Shown here piece by piece: positions 18,610-26,908 of a stretch of 64,000 nt of DNA. Every line of letters begins with the position of its first letter. Positions within the stretch are counted from its first letter, which is position 1. The position numbers and the translations under genes were made by a program. Where the stretch lies: NCBI RefSeq assembly GCF_022267515.1, contig NZ_JAKFGB010000021.1:345892-409891 (forward strand). Direction: 5' to 3'. Under the pieces are notes generated by a model that was not told where the DNA came from, did not search any database, and saw only the letters and a program-made list of their open reading frames with translations. Source of the stretch: Rubinisphaera margarita. GTDB lineage: Bacteria; Planctomycetota; Planctomycetia; Planctomycetales; Planctomycetaceae.

Positions 18610-18928
18610 TGGTTTGCTCCGATTGGGGCGCTCCTCCAGGCAATCTTCTGGCCATGGGTTTCATAGGCCTGATTGAGCAGTTCTTGTTCGGTGAGATTGG
18701 GTTCGAACAGCGTGCGTTCAGTGTTGGTGATCCTCAGGAGCCGGCATTCTGTGGTCTCATGGTTTTCAAAGCTTCCATCTGCCAGATTGTGGCAAATGGA
18801 ATGTAGCAGATGTGAACGTGGCGCCGAATCAGAACAGATCAGTGGCAGTTGAAGGGCTCATTTTCCGTACATATGGATGCGACGCAGCGTCTGACCCAAA
18901 CATCGGGTACCCAGCGTTCTTCTTGCAT
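18606..18928 (-). pseudogene. Small frameshifted gene upstream of the coiled-coil gene
   Basis: On the minus strand MQEERWVPDVWVRRCVAS continues to TENEPFNCH and a stop (18928 to about 18839). In the neighbouring frame, a protein-like reading (QLPLICSDSAPRSHLLHSIC, then LLRITNTERTLFEPNLTEQE) runs to a stop at 18606 that overlaps the next gene's ATG in ATGA. One indel near 18840 would join them into a protein of about 105 residues. The overlap with the coiled-coil gene argues that it was once translated. Nothing else is visible up to 18977. Confidence 0.35.
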
Positions 18929-18977
18929 TAGCCAACGATTCGAGCCTCGCAACTAGTCGCGCCAAGTGGAAAAATGC

Positions 18978-19982
18978 TTACATGTCAAAACGAAATTTAC
19001 TTGCTTCCAAGTAGGTTTCGTCAGAATCAATCGCGATCCACCGGCGATCCAAGCGTTCGGCGGATGCTCCGGTGGTGTTCGAACCAGCAAACGGATCAAC
19101 AACAAGATCATCGGGATCGGTAAGAAACTTTATAAAGAACTCGGGGAGGGTGGCTGGGAATCGAGCAGGGTGGATTTTAATACCAGCCGCTTTGCAGCGT
19201 TTTGTGTATTGATCATTAGCTGCATTATTCCCGACTTTGATGATGTCTTCGGGATGAAACTCATTCTCGATTACATTTGGCGGAATAGAACCACCGGCTT
19301 CAATCTTGTCAAATCCGGAACGAATAACGTGACCCGACGGTCGTGTCGTTTCGCGGACCTTCTTGGCGTTCAGCCGAAGCATGTCCTTGCTGTATGGCCG
19401 CAATACCCCGAGATTTGACGCTTTAGGCCATTCCGTCTTGCTGAACCACCAGACATACTCGACAGAATCTTTCACTCGTACACGTCTAACAGTTACCCAT
19501 TCCGCAGGTGCAGGCATTTTCGCCGGGTTGTACCAGAACAGTTCCTGAGCCAGATGGAAACCAATCTCTTCGACCAGCGCCACCATCAGCTTGAAATGGT
19601 AGATCGATCGCGTCGGCGTCCCTTTGTTATAGCTACCGCCAATATTTAGAACAAAACTTCCGTCGTCGGTCAGAACGCGAAGGATCTGGGAGGCAAAGGG
19701 AAGGAACCAATCAACATACTGATGTTTTTCTGCGTTTCCGTACTCTTTTTTGAAATGCAACGCGTAGGGGGGGGACGTCACCACGAGATTGACGGAACCG
19801 TCTGGCAACGCAGATAAGAGTTCCAGTGAATCGCCGCAGTATGCTGCTCCTGGGCCGGTCTTGTAGAACGGCTTGAAACCGCGAATGGACGGCGGCTTAT
19901 GTTGTGATTTGAATGGCAGCTTTGTCTGTCCTCGATTAGATCGCTTCTTGTCTGTAGACATCTTTCTTTCCGTTCTGGTCAA
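18978..19982 (-). CDS. Type II DNA methyltransferase, SPPY type (N4-cytosine likely)
   Basis: The 334-residue beta-class methyltransferase has motif IV VVTSPPYALHF in the first third and the SAM-binding motif I near the C-terminus (VVDPFAGSNTTGASAE), the permuted order of this class. SPPY is typical of N4-cytosine enzymes, although some N6-adenine enzymes use it. The product should protect host DNA from the restriction enzyme encoded by the upstream gene, whose stop codon overlaps this start by 4 bp. The N-terminus is basic (KKRSNRGQTKLPFKS). Sequence specificity cannot be deduced directly, but the partner's family suggests a SacI-like site. Confidence 0.88.
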   Translation of the reverse strand: MTRTERKMSTDKKRSNRGQTKLPFKSQHKPPSIRGFKPFYKTGPGAAYCGDSLELLSALPDGSVNLVVTSPPYALHFKKEYGNAEKHQYVDWFLPFASQILRVLTDDGSFVLNIGGSYNKGTPTRSIYHFKLMVALVEEIGFHLAQELFWYNPAKMPAPAEWVTVRRVRVKDSVEYVWWFSKTEWPKASNLGVLRPYSKDMLRLNAKKVRETTRPSGHVIRSGFDKIEAGGSIPPNVIENEFHPEDIIKVGNNAANDQYTKRCKAAGIKIHPARFPATLPEFFIKFLTDPDDLVVDPFAGSNTTGASAERLDRRWIAIDSDETYLEASKFRFDM

Positions 19983-21133
19983 AGTTTTCCTGGACTATCG
20001 CGATGAGGCGCAATCTTTCCGGAAACGTCAACCGATGAGCCGCTTTCGATCTTTAGTACAAATTCTTCAAGCGACTGTCTGCGAACTCCAAGTTCTCCTC
20101 CACGTGCTACGATCGAACGAGATACGATCCCCTCGAAGACTTCTCGCTTAACGGGAGCAAAGCACTTACAAGCCATAACAAATGACAGCCAATTCACAAA
20201 AATAGTTACTTTTATTCCTCGTGCCGATCCCCACAATTCGGCCTCTGAGAAGTCCTGGTAAACCTGACGGGAGCTAACACCAAGAAAGACTAAATTTGTC
20301 GTTCCGTGATCAAGGAAGGTCTTTTCTGCACTCGATAGAACGTGGTTATCCGAGATAGGCTTATCTTTGACTTCAAATGCAACCTCAAAGTCGTTACGAA
20401 GACTCCTTACAGCGATGTCTAGCGGGGCGCGCCGATCGGGGTCATTTATTGCACCTACGACGACACGCTCGGGCCCGAATACTGCGTCCAGAAGTCCTGC
20501 AGCGCACGCTTGCGCCCTTCGCCCACCTTCAGACTCTGCAATTGCATATTCGCTGATAGCGTTCGTCAAAGTGCCAACAGATAAATTATCACCCAGCTGC
20601 GGTGCAACGTCGATTGTCGCGATTAGAGCACGTCGCCGTGCAGCAATGAAACCGCGAAGTGCGAGCCTAGCCTCAGCAGATCCAGGAAGATCCCGCAACT
20701 GTTCCATGAGATCCATGAAGTACGCCCATCCCTCTCGATTTCGAACCCCCGAAATTTCGTCGATTCGTGTTTTTCCGATAAAGGGAGTATTGTTGAGAGG
20801 GTTTGTACCTCTCGCGCCGAGATCGATCTCAAGCCTTGCTCGATGTCGAGCCAAAACATTGTCGGCGAGTGACCTTGCAGAATAGGACCGATCGGCCTCT
20901 CCGCGATCCAGCAACGAATAAACGTCCACTCGTTGGTCTGTTGCTTTGGCTAAGATTGCGGTCCCGAGCGCAGCGATCGTTGTGGAACTCTTGCGATGAG
21001 GACACAGACTTCCGAGCTGTTTCACCCGATCTTGCCAGACGGCCGCAATTTCGGGAAGCGTCTCGTTTGCCGCAGCTGCGCTTTCCGAAAAGAGGATTTC
21101 TGTCGCCTTCACATGATCAACTGAAATCGACAC
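19979..21133 (-). CDS. SacI-like type II restriction endonuclease
   Basis: The 384-residue protein resembles the SacI restriction endonuclease family: WQDRVKQL near the N-terminus, IAALGTAILAKATDQRVDVY, YSARSLADNVL, and LGARGTNPLNNTPFIGKTRI. A PD-(D/E)XK core is visible later, with PLDIAVRSL followed by FEVAFEVKDKP (E-V-K). The expected role is cleavage of unmodified DNA at a short palindrome; SacI itself recognises GAGCTC. The start is a GTG at 21133. The gene overlaps the methyltransferase by 4 bp, giving a tight R-M operon. Assignment to the SacI family is from memory of its conserved segments and should be treated as probable. No control protein is visible upstream. Confidence 0.75.
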   Translation of the reverse strand: MSISVDHVKATEILFSESAAAANETLPEIAAVWQDRVKQLGSLCPHRKSSTTIAALGTAILAKATDQRVDVYSLLDRGEADRSYSARSLADNVLARHRARLEIDLGARGTNPLNNTPFIGKTRIDEISGVRNREGWAYFMDLMEQLRDLPGSAEARLALRGFIAARRRALIATIDVAPQLGDNLSVGTLTNAISEYAIAESEGGRRAQACAAGLLDAVFGPERVVVGAINDPDRRAPLDIAVRSLRNDFEVAFEVKDKPISDNHVLSSAEKTFLDHGTTNLVFLGVSSRQVYQDFSEAELWGSARGIKVTIFVNWLSFVMACKCFAPVKREVFEGIVSRSIVARGGELGVRRQSLEEFVLKIESGSSVDVSGKIAPHRDSPGKL

Positions 21134-21740
21134 TGACCCTCAAACCCCGCTGTAAGGAATATCCGAACAACGTTTAATAGCGGCAGGTTGTAATCCCCTG
21201 TCTCGTCGATCGCCATCGGATGGACCAAAAGTTGAGGCAGCAGCATATCACTGTCCACGTCGTCACACAATTCCGCAGGCTCGGAAACGGTGTGATCGAA
21301 TTTCGTGATACATGTTCATGGCAGCGGCTTCAGGGCTCTTGCAAATGTTTTGGTGGCTGGAAAAGTTTTCACCGGCATAAGTTGCGATCAACCTCTCGAA
21401 AGGCTGGACTTCCTCCGCAGGGCATCGGATCGTGCGGCGGCGTCGAACTCGAAACGATTGCGAGCAACGGGCAAGGAAGGCCTCGACTGCTCTACTTGTC
21501 AGTAGGTATCGGGAAATAGTGGCGAGGATGTACAGGGTGTTGGCAGTAGCGGCAATTGAGTGTTGCGAAGTGAGCGATTGCCGGTTTGGACGATTCTGAC
21601 TGGCATCTCGCTCAAATCGATTTTAGAAAAAGCAACGTGTCACCGTGAACCTAAGTCAAGGCTGGCCGTTCCAATGGGAATAAGTCTGTTTCCTCGACGT
21701 TGCGGGGCGAAATCCATTAGATAGCTAGAGTTAGTCAAAC
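21134..21740. other. Intergenic region without a supported gene
   Basis: The 607 bp separate the divergent SacI-like operon and the sirtuin gene. Short frames exist on both strands, including a 36-codon minus-strand frame starting at 21214 that overlaps the endonuclease start. None has recognisable similarity or a good ribosome site. Promoters for both operons should lie here, but I cannot point to convincing boxes. Confidence 0.5.
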
Positions 21741-24700
21741 ATGCGCTTTGTTGAGAACGGCCCATCGATTCCGGATGAATTGCTGACTGCCAGGGACGAA
21801 GGCAGAGTTGTGTTTTTTTGCGGTGCGGGTGTGTCTCGCGCCAAGGCCGGTCTGCCTGATTTCTTCGGTTTGCTCGATCGTGTTCTGCAAAGTCTTGGAG
21901 CATCGAAAGACTCAGAATCGAGAGTGCTGTACGAAACGACGAAAACCACTATCTCTGCTGACAGCATTTTTGGAGCGTTAGAAGCCGATTTCGATACGGT
22001 CGATATCCAAAATGCAGTCGCGGCGGCACTGAGGCCATCGAAGAATGCGGATGTTTCTGCTCATGACTGTCTAATTCGGTTGGCCCGAACTCCGTCCTCC
22101 GAAATCAAGCTGGTTACGACCAACTTTGATCGACTTTTTGAAGCCGCCCACCCGGCGATCAGGTTGTACAGCCCCTCCGTACTACCGCACCCTGTTCGAG
22201 ATAGGAACTGGGACGGTCTCGTCTACCTTCATGGAAAAGTCAACAAACAATACTCCTCTGCAGAAGGGACGGAGTTTGTTCTCTCGAGTGCCGATTTCGG
22301 ATACGCATATCTATCGGAGGGGTGGGCCACGGCATTTGTGCGAGAAACCCTCCGCGAGTACGTGGTAGTCTTCATTGGTTACTCAGCCGACGATCCTCCG
22401 GTCAAGTACTTGCTTGAAGGGCTGAATAAACAGCCTGGAAAACGACAGCCAATCTATGCCTTCCAATCAGGCGCCCCCGATCGGGCCACGGCGAAATGGG
22501 AGCGCCGTGGCGTTACAGCCATTCCCTATTCAGATCATGAACTACTGTGGGAGACAATTGAGCGATGGGCCGACCGAGCCGATGATCCGATGGCGTGGAG
22601 CGAGCAGATTCTCCAAAGAGCACTTGAAGGACCTCGGAATCTGAATGACTTCGAACGTGGACAGATCGCCCATATCGTTTCAACCGCTGAAGGAGCGAGG
22701 GCGTTCGCAGAAGCGAAGCCTCCGGGGGAATGGCTTTGCGTTTTTGATCCGGCGTGTCGATTTGAAAACGTGCAGGGGGATCTTTTTGTAAACGAAGGTG
22801 CGGTAGAGACCCTTCCGTTTGAACATTATGGATTGGATGGAGAAGAGCGCCCGGAAATCGATGATTCGACATCGGGACTTCGAAAGATGAGGGTGCCCGA
22901 GGCCGCATGGGATGCATTCGCTGTAACTGAAGCTGACAAGAAGCGACTCACATCGCAGAATTTTGCACAGTTTCGGGGAAACGCTGAGCTTGAGCAACCA
23001 GCGCTTCCGCTCCGGCTACTTCATTTAGCAAACTGGATTTCGCTCGTAGCGACTCAGTCTGCAACAATCTGGTGGCTGGCTCGCCAGTCATATCTTCATC
23101 CCGAGATCGTTCATCGGATTCGGTGGCGATTACGATATAGCACTGACGGGAGTGGCGTTCTGGGCTCGCACTGGTTTCACGCCCTCAATTTCTGGGCACG
23201 GCCTGAAAATATGCCGGATCGAGATGGCTCCGACTTGGAGGCAGATATCAGCAAGCAGGGGTGGACCTCGACAACGACCGTACGGCTCGCTGAGCTGTGC
23301 GATCCTTACGTCAAAATTGAGCCCGGATTGAGATCCCGCAGCGTTCCTCCAGATGATGCACAGGTAGAAACATACCGAGACATAGCCTTCCTCAAAGTCG
23401 AAGTCTCAATCCCTCGCTTTTCGCTGGAGGTCTCAAATGTGCATCTCCCTGACGTGACCCGCGTCATTAGATGTCAACTCGAGAAGGCACTCAGGCTGGA
23501 TGAGAGTATCCAAGGTTGGGGGCGATTACACATAAATTCGTTGATCGAAGGCGATGGCGATCAAAGCGACTACGACAGGAAGCATGGTCTTTCCGCTCTC
23601 GTGGTATTTTTCGCTGGACTGTTCAAGCAGCTTGCGTCAAAGGACATTAAGTCCGCCAAGGAGGAATTCAATTCATGGCGATCAGATGATGACACTGTTT
23701 TCAGTCGACTAAGGGTTTGGGCGAGCGGAATGGAGGATGTGGCGACCCCCACCGTCTTCGGGAGTGTAGTGGCGAACCTGTCGGACGTCGCCTTTTGGTC
23801 CAGTGACCACGAACGGGATTTCCTTCTCACCCTGCAGGGCCGGTGGAAGGACATTCCTCAAAGGTTGAGGAAGAAGATTGAAAGACGACTGCTGGACGGT
23901 CCGGGACAGTTTGAGGACGAAGATATTTCCGAATATGAGGAGCGCCGCAATTGGGAGGTCATACAGCGGCTTCAGTCGCTGAAAGACAGTGGCGCCATAT
24001 TCAGCGTTGACGTCGATCGAGAGATTGAAGTTCGACGAAGAATCGTTCCAGCCTGGAAGCCCGAACATGCTACATTTGCATTCGAGCCGCGAGGCATCCG
24101 CGTAGGTCGGGTGCCCAGGGATACTGACTCAGCAGTTTTGGAGAATGAACCTCTCGACAGCTTAATCTCCAGAGCCGAACAATTGACCGGCAGGAGTTCG
24201 AGGGATGGATGGACCGAGCGGGAACCTTTCTCTGGCCTGTGTGCGGAAAATCCTAAACGAGCGTTTCTCGCGCTCAAAAGAGAGGTCAAGAAAAATGCCT
24301 TTCCGAGTTGGGCTTGGAAGAGGTTCCTCGCTGCCTGGAATGAATCTGACGGAAACTCCGCGTTAGCTTCAGTGGTTGGTCGGCAAATCTGCCATCTACC
24401 CGACGACTTGATCGAGGGGGAGTTCTACTCGTTTACGCATTGGCTTGCGAATACAGCGAAGGTATTGTCCGGAGCTTCGCCTCATGTCTATGAAGAAGTA
24501 GCTAAGCGGCTGACGAATTTGCTGATTCGGAATCCCGCTCTTGGCAGGTCCGTCGTCACCCAAAGAAATCGAGGGAGAGACTGGACACTAGACGCCCTGA
24601 ATTCTCCAGCGGGCCATCTTGTCAGAGCCCTTCTGGATGACGCCCGTTACGAGACGTCTATGCATTGTCGCCCGGAAGACACTTTCTGGATGACGCAATC

Positions 24701-25541
24701 TGAGAAGTTGCTGTTGTTCTCAGGTGATACGCGAACTTCAGCTATCACCCTCATGGCTCATCATCTCGGGTGGCTGTATGAAACCAATCCATCGTGGACT
24801 GAATCGTACTTGTTGGCTTTCCTCCGCACCGACGATCACACACATAGGGACGCCTTCTGGGCCGGTATTCTGTGGAGGCCAAACCTGTCGGATGCAATGC
24901 TCGGCATTTTGAAAGATGATCTGCTTGAGTTGGTGAAGACAAAGAGTAGCCACGGTGATCAGGAAGGGGGTTGGCAAACTCTTTCGTGGCTGATCCTGCG
25001 CGGATGGATCGCTGAAGACGAGCACACTGGGGCGGCAATGGTGTCAAATGAAGACCTTCGAGAGGCACTTTTAAATGGAGGAGACGATTTTCGTTCGCAT
25101 GTTCTCTGGCAATTCTCTGATAGCCTCGCTCGTGCTTCCACTGACGAATTATCCGATTGGCAAGAACGAGCGGTAGAACTGTTCCAGAACGCGTGGCCGA
25201 AGCAGAAGATCGTCAAAAGCTCACTTATGACAAGTCGGATTTTGGATGTGCTTCTTGCTAACGAGGTTAGTTTTGCCGCGATCTTCGAACCGGTGTTTTG
25301 CATTCTCACGCCTGTGATCAACGGAGCGAGCCTGCACTTCAATTTTCGAACCCAGACAGACAAAATTATCGAACGAAATCCTGAAGAGTTCTTAGCCGTA
25401 CTGAATAAGTTGTTCAGAGGAGACGTCCAGAGCTGGCCATTCGGTCTCCCAGATACATTGTCGAAAATCGAGCTTGCCGCTCCGGCGTTAAGGCACGACA
25501 AGCGACTGGTTGATCTAAGGCGGAGAGTGCGATCAAGTTAA
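21741..25541 (+). CDS. Large SIR2-domain defence protein (DSR1-like)
   Basis: The 1,266-residue protein starts with a SIR2-like domain (about 1-280). It has the nucleotide loop VVFFCGAGVSRAKAG, the TTNFD motif, the catalytic histidine in LVYLHGKV, and VVFIGYSADDPPVKYLLEGL. The remaining ~980 residues are a large mostly helical region without obvious motifs, as in sirtuins that sense phage proteins and deplete NAD+ to abort infection. Length and layout best fit the DSR1 type (SIR2 plus a DUF4020-like region). It is encoded alone between a restriction operon and a membrane protein, agreeing with the single-gene nature of DSR systems. NADase rather than deacetylase activity is inferred from the family. 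Confidence 0.8.
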   Translation: MRFVENGPSIPDELLTARDEGRVVFFCGAGVSRAKAGLPDFFGLLDRVLQSLGASKDSESRVLYETTKTTISADSIFGALEADFDTVDIQNAVAAALRPSKNADVSAHDCLIRLARTPSSEIKLVTTNFDRLFEAAHPAIRLYSPSVLPHPVRDRNWDGLVYLHGKVNKQYSSAEGTEFVLSSADFGYAYLSEGWATAFVRETLREYVVVFIGYSADDPPVKYLLEGLNKQPGKRQPIYAFQSGAPDRATAKWERRGVTAIPYSDHELLWETIERWADRADDPMAWSEQILQRALEGPRNLNDFERGQIAHIVSTAEGARAFAEAKPPGEWLCVFDPACRFENVQGDLFVNEGAVETLPFEHYGLDGEERPEIDDSTSGLRKMRVPEAAWDAFAVTEADKKRLTSQNFAQFRGNAELEQPALPLRLLHLANWISLVATQSATIWWLARQSYLHPEIVHRIRWRLRYSTDGSGVLGSHWFHALNFWARPENMPDRDGSDLEADISKQGWTSTTTVRLAELCDPYVKIEPGLRSRSVPPDDAQVETYRDIAFLKVEVSIPRFSLEVSNVHLPDVTRVIRCQLEKALRLDESIQGWGRLHINSLIEGDGDQSDYDRKHGLSALVVFFAGLFKQLASKDIKSAKEEFNSWRSDDDTVFSRLRVWASGMEDVATPTVFGSVVANLSDVAFWSSDHERDFLLTLQGRWKDIPQRLRKKIERRLLDGPGQFEDEDISEYEERRNWEVIQRLQSLKDSGAIFSVDVDREIEVRRRIVPAWKPEHATFAFEPRGIRVGRVPRDTDSAVLENEPLDSLISRAEQLTGRSSRDGWTEREPFSGLCAENPKRAFLALKREVKKNAFPSWAWKRFLAAWNESDGNSALASVVGRQICHLPDDLIEGEFYSFTHWLANTAKVLSGASPHVYEEVAKRLTNLLIRNPALGRSVVTQRNRGRDWTLDALNSPAGHLVRALLDDARYETSMHCRPEDTFWMTQSEKLLLFSGDTRTSAITLMAHHLGWLYETNPSWTESYLLAFLRTDDHTHRDAFWAGILWRPNLSDAMLGILKDDLLELVKTKSSHGDQEGGWQTLSWLILRGWIAEDEHTGAAMVSNEDLREALLNGGDDFRSHVLWQFSDSLARASTDELSDWQERAVELFQNAWPKQKIVKSSLMTSRILDVLLANEVSFAAIFEPVFCILTPVINGASLHFNFRTQTDKIIERNPEEFLAVLNKLFRGDVQSWPFGLPDTLSKIELAAPALRHDKRLVDLRRRVRSS

Positions 25542-25736
25542 TCCATAATTATTCTGCTGCTCCCAACCCTCAATCGCCACAACCTCCCGTAACTCCCGCT
25601 CCGTGACCGGATCCGGCCCACTTTCCACCCACTCCAGAAACAACAACCGCTCCTGATTCGCTACGGCCAGCCTCGACTCGAGCTGCGATTGCGATAGGAT
25701 TCCCTCCACCGGCTTTCGCCTTCTCGATCCAGTCAC
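25533..25736 (-). pseudogene. Truncated second copy of the helix-turn-helix gene tail
   Basis: The segment NQERLLFLEWVESGPDPVTE and the following RELREVV closely match the C-terminal part of the protein encoded at 26504-26908 (IQERLLFAERVESGPDPVTE). The upstream half, including the helix-turn-helix, is missing and replaced by unrelated residues. The two copies flank the DUF998-like gene in the same orientation. It is a leftover of an earlier serine-recombinase cassette or a tandem duplication. Confidence 0.7.
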
Positions 25737-25761
25737 TCTTATCGACTTCGTACTCTGACCT

Positions 25762-26496
25762 GTGTTCCAGAATCTCCCCGAATCCGCTCATCCGCTGGTG
25801 ATGTCCTACATTGGTGTCCGACGGGCAATCGGCATCAGTGGGCTCATGCTGCCGATCTTGCTTGGACCGATTGGCTGGCTGATCTTCGGAATCGAGCTCC
25901 AGGACAACATGAGCAGCTACTACCACACGCCCCTCCGGGACATCTTTGTGGGAACGCTGTGTGGAATCGGGATCTTTCTGTTTTGCTATCAAGGGCACGA
26001 CTGGGTCGAGAACTGGACCGCCAACCTCGGATGCCTGTTTGCCCTGGGATTGGCTTTGTTCCCGATCGACGTCGGTAGCGACCCATTGCATCCGCGAACG
26101 ATGATCGGCTTTGTGCACTCCGTCAGTGGTGGCGGGTTCTTTCTGGTTTTCGCGTTCTATTCGCTCTACCACTTCCCAATTTCAAGTTCAGACAATCTCG
26201 AGCTGGAGCCGCATGAGCAGCAACGGAATTTCGTCTACCGGGCCAGCGGAATCAGCATTCTGCTCAGCATGATCGCCATGGGTGGCTATCTGTTTGTGAT
26301 ACCACTTGACTGGAAGACCTTCCTCGACCAGTTCAATGTTCTGTTCTGGCTGGAATGGGTCGCAATTTGGTCCTTTGCCGCAGCCTGGCTCACCAAAGGC
26401 CGCGTGATCCTGGCCGATGTTGCGATTGACCTCCTGGCGCTGACCCAGGAGCAATTGATGGCACTCGCGCGAGACAGAAAAGAGTCCGAGGAATAG
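25762..26496 (+). CDS. Multi-pass membrane protein, DUF998-like
   Basis: The 244-residue protein has about six hydrophobic helices: GLMLPILLGPIGWLIFGIEL, IFVGTLCGIGIFLFCYQG, LGCLFALGLALFPIDVGSD, GGGFFLVFAFYSLYHF, ISILLSMIAMGGYLFVIPL and VLFWLEWVAIWSFAAAWL. The segment SSYYHTPLRDIFVGTL between the first two helices is characteristic of DUF998-type membrane proteins. The function is unknown. The start is uncertain: GTG at 25762 or ATG at 25801, neither with a clear ribosome site. It lies between two copies of a helix-turn-helix gene tail and converges with the intact copy, so it may be cargo inserted into the recombinase cassette. Confidence 0.7.
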   Translation: MFQNLPESAHPLVMSYIGVRRAIGISGLMLPILLGPIGWLIFGIELQDNMSSYYHTPLRDIFVGTLCGIGIFLFCYQGHDWVENWTANLGCLFALGLALFPIDVGSDPLHPRTMIGFVHSVSGGGFFLVFAFYSLYHFPISSSDNLELEPHEQQRNFVYRASGISILLSMIAMGGYLFVIPLDWKTFLDQFNVLFWLEWVAIWSFAAAWLTKGRVILADVAIDLLALTQEQLMALARDRKESEE

Positions 26497-26503
26497 TTTT
26501 CGT

Positions 26504-26908
26504 TTAGCCGAGTTGTGGCTGTCGAATCTGCGAGTATTGTTCTTGTTGGAACTTCCAGTCAGCACTTGTGAGTAAGTCCCGTAGCTCCCGCTCCGTCACC
26601 GGATCCGGCCCACTCTCGACCCGTTCCGCGAACAACAACCGCTCCTGAATCTCTGGTGCCAGGTTCAGCAGGTTCATGATCTGCGTGATGCGGGCCCGCG
26701 ACACATGCCCCAGCCGGGCCAGTTCCGCGTAGTCGGTAATGTGCCCATCGCGGATCAGCTGATCGAACCGGATCGCCAGCGCCATCAGCTTTGTGATCCG
26801 GGGGAGGCGTCCTTGCGGTTTCTCGCGACCGGCACCCCTCGCGACCTTCTTCGTGCCACAGCGTCCGTGCTGGAAGTGGATCTTGTTCTTGACCGTCAGC
26901 TGGCTCAT
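26504..26908 (-). CDS. Helix-turn-helix accessory protein of the serine recombinase cassette
   Basis: The 134-residue protein starts at ATG 26908, overlapping the recombinase stop in ATGA. After a basic N-terminus (KNKIHFQHGRCGTKKVARG) it contains a helix-turn-helix: DYAELARLGHVSRARITQIM, then NLLNLAPEIQERLL. Related small proteins regularly follow large serine recombinases in DUF2924 cassettes, and they could act as directionality factors or regulators. The role here is inferred from position. A broken second copy of its C-terminal part lies about 1 kb away at 25533-25736. Confidence 0.72.
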   Translation of the reverse strand: MSQLTVKNKIHFQHGRCGTKKVARGAGREKPQGRLPRITKLMALAIRFDQLIRDGHITDYAELARLGHVSRARITQIMNLLNLAPEIQERLLFAERVESGPDPVTERELRDLLTSADWKFQQEQYSQIRQPQLG

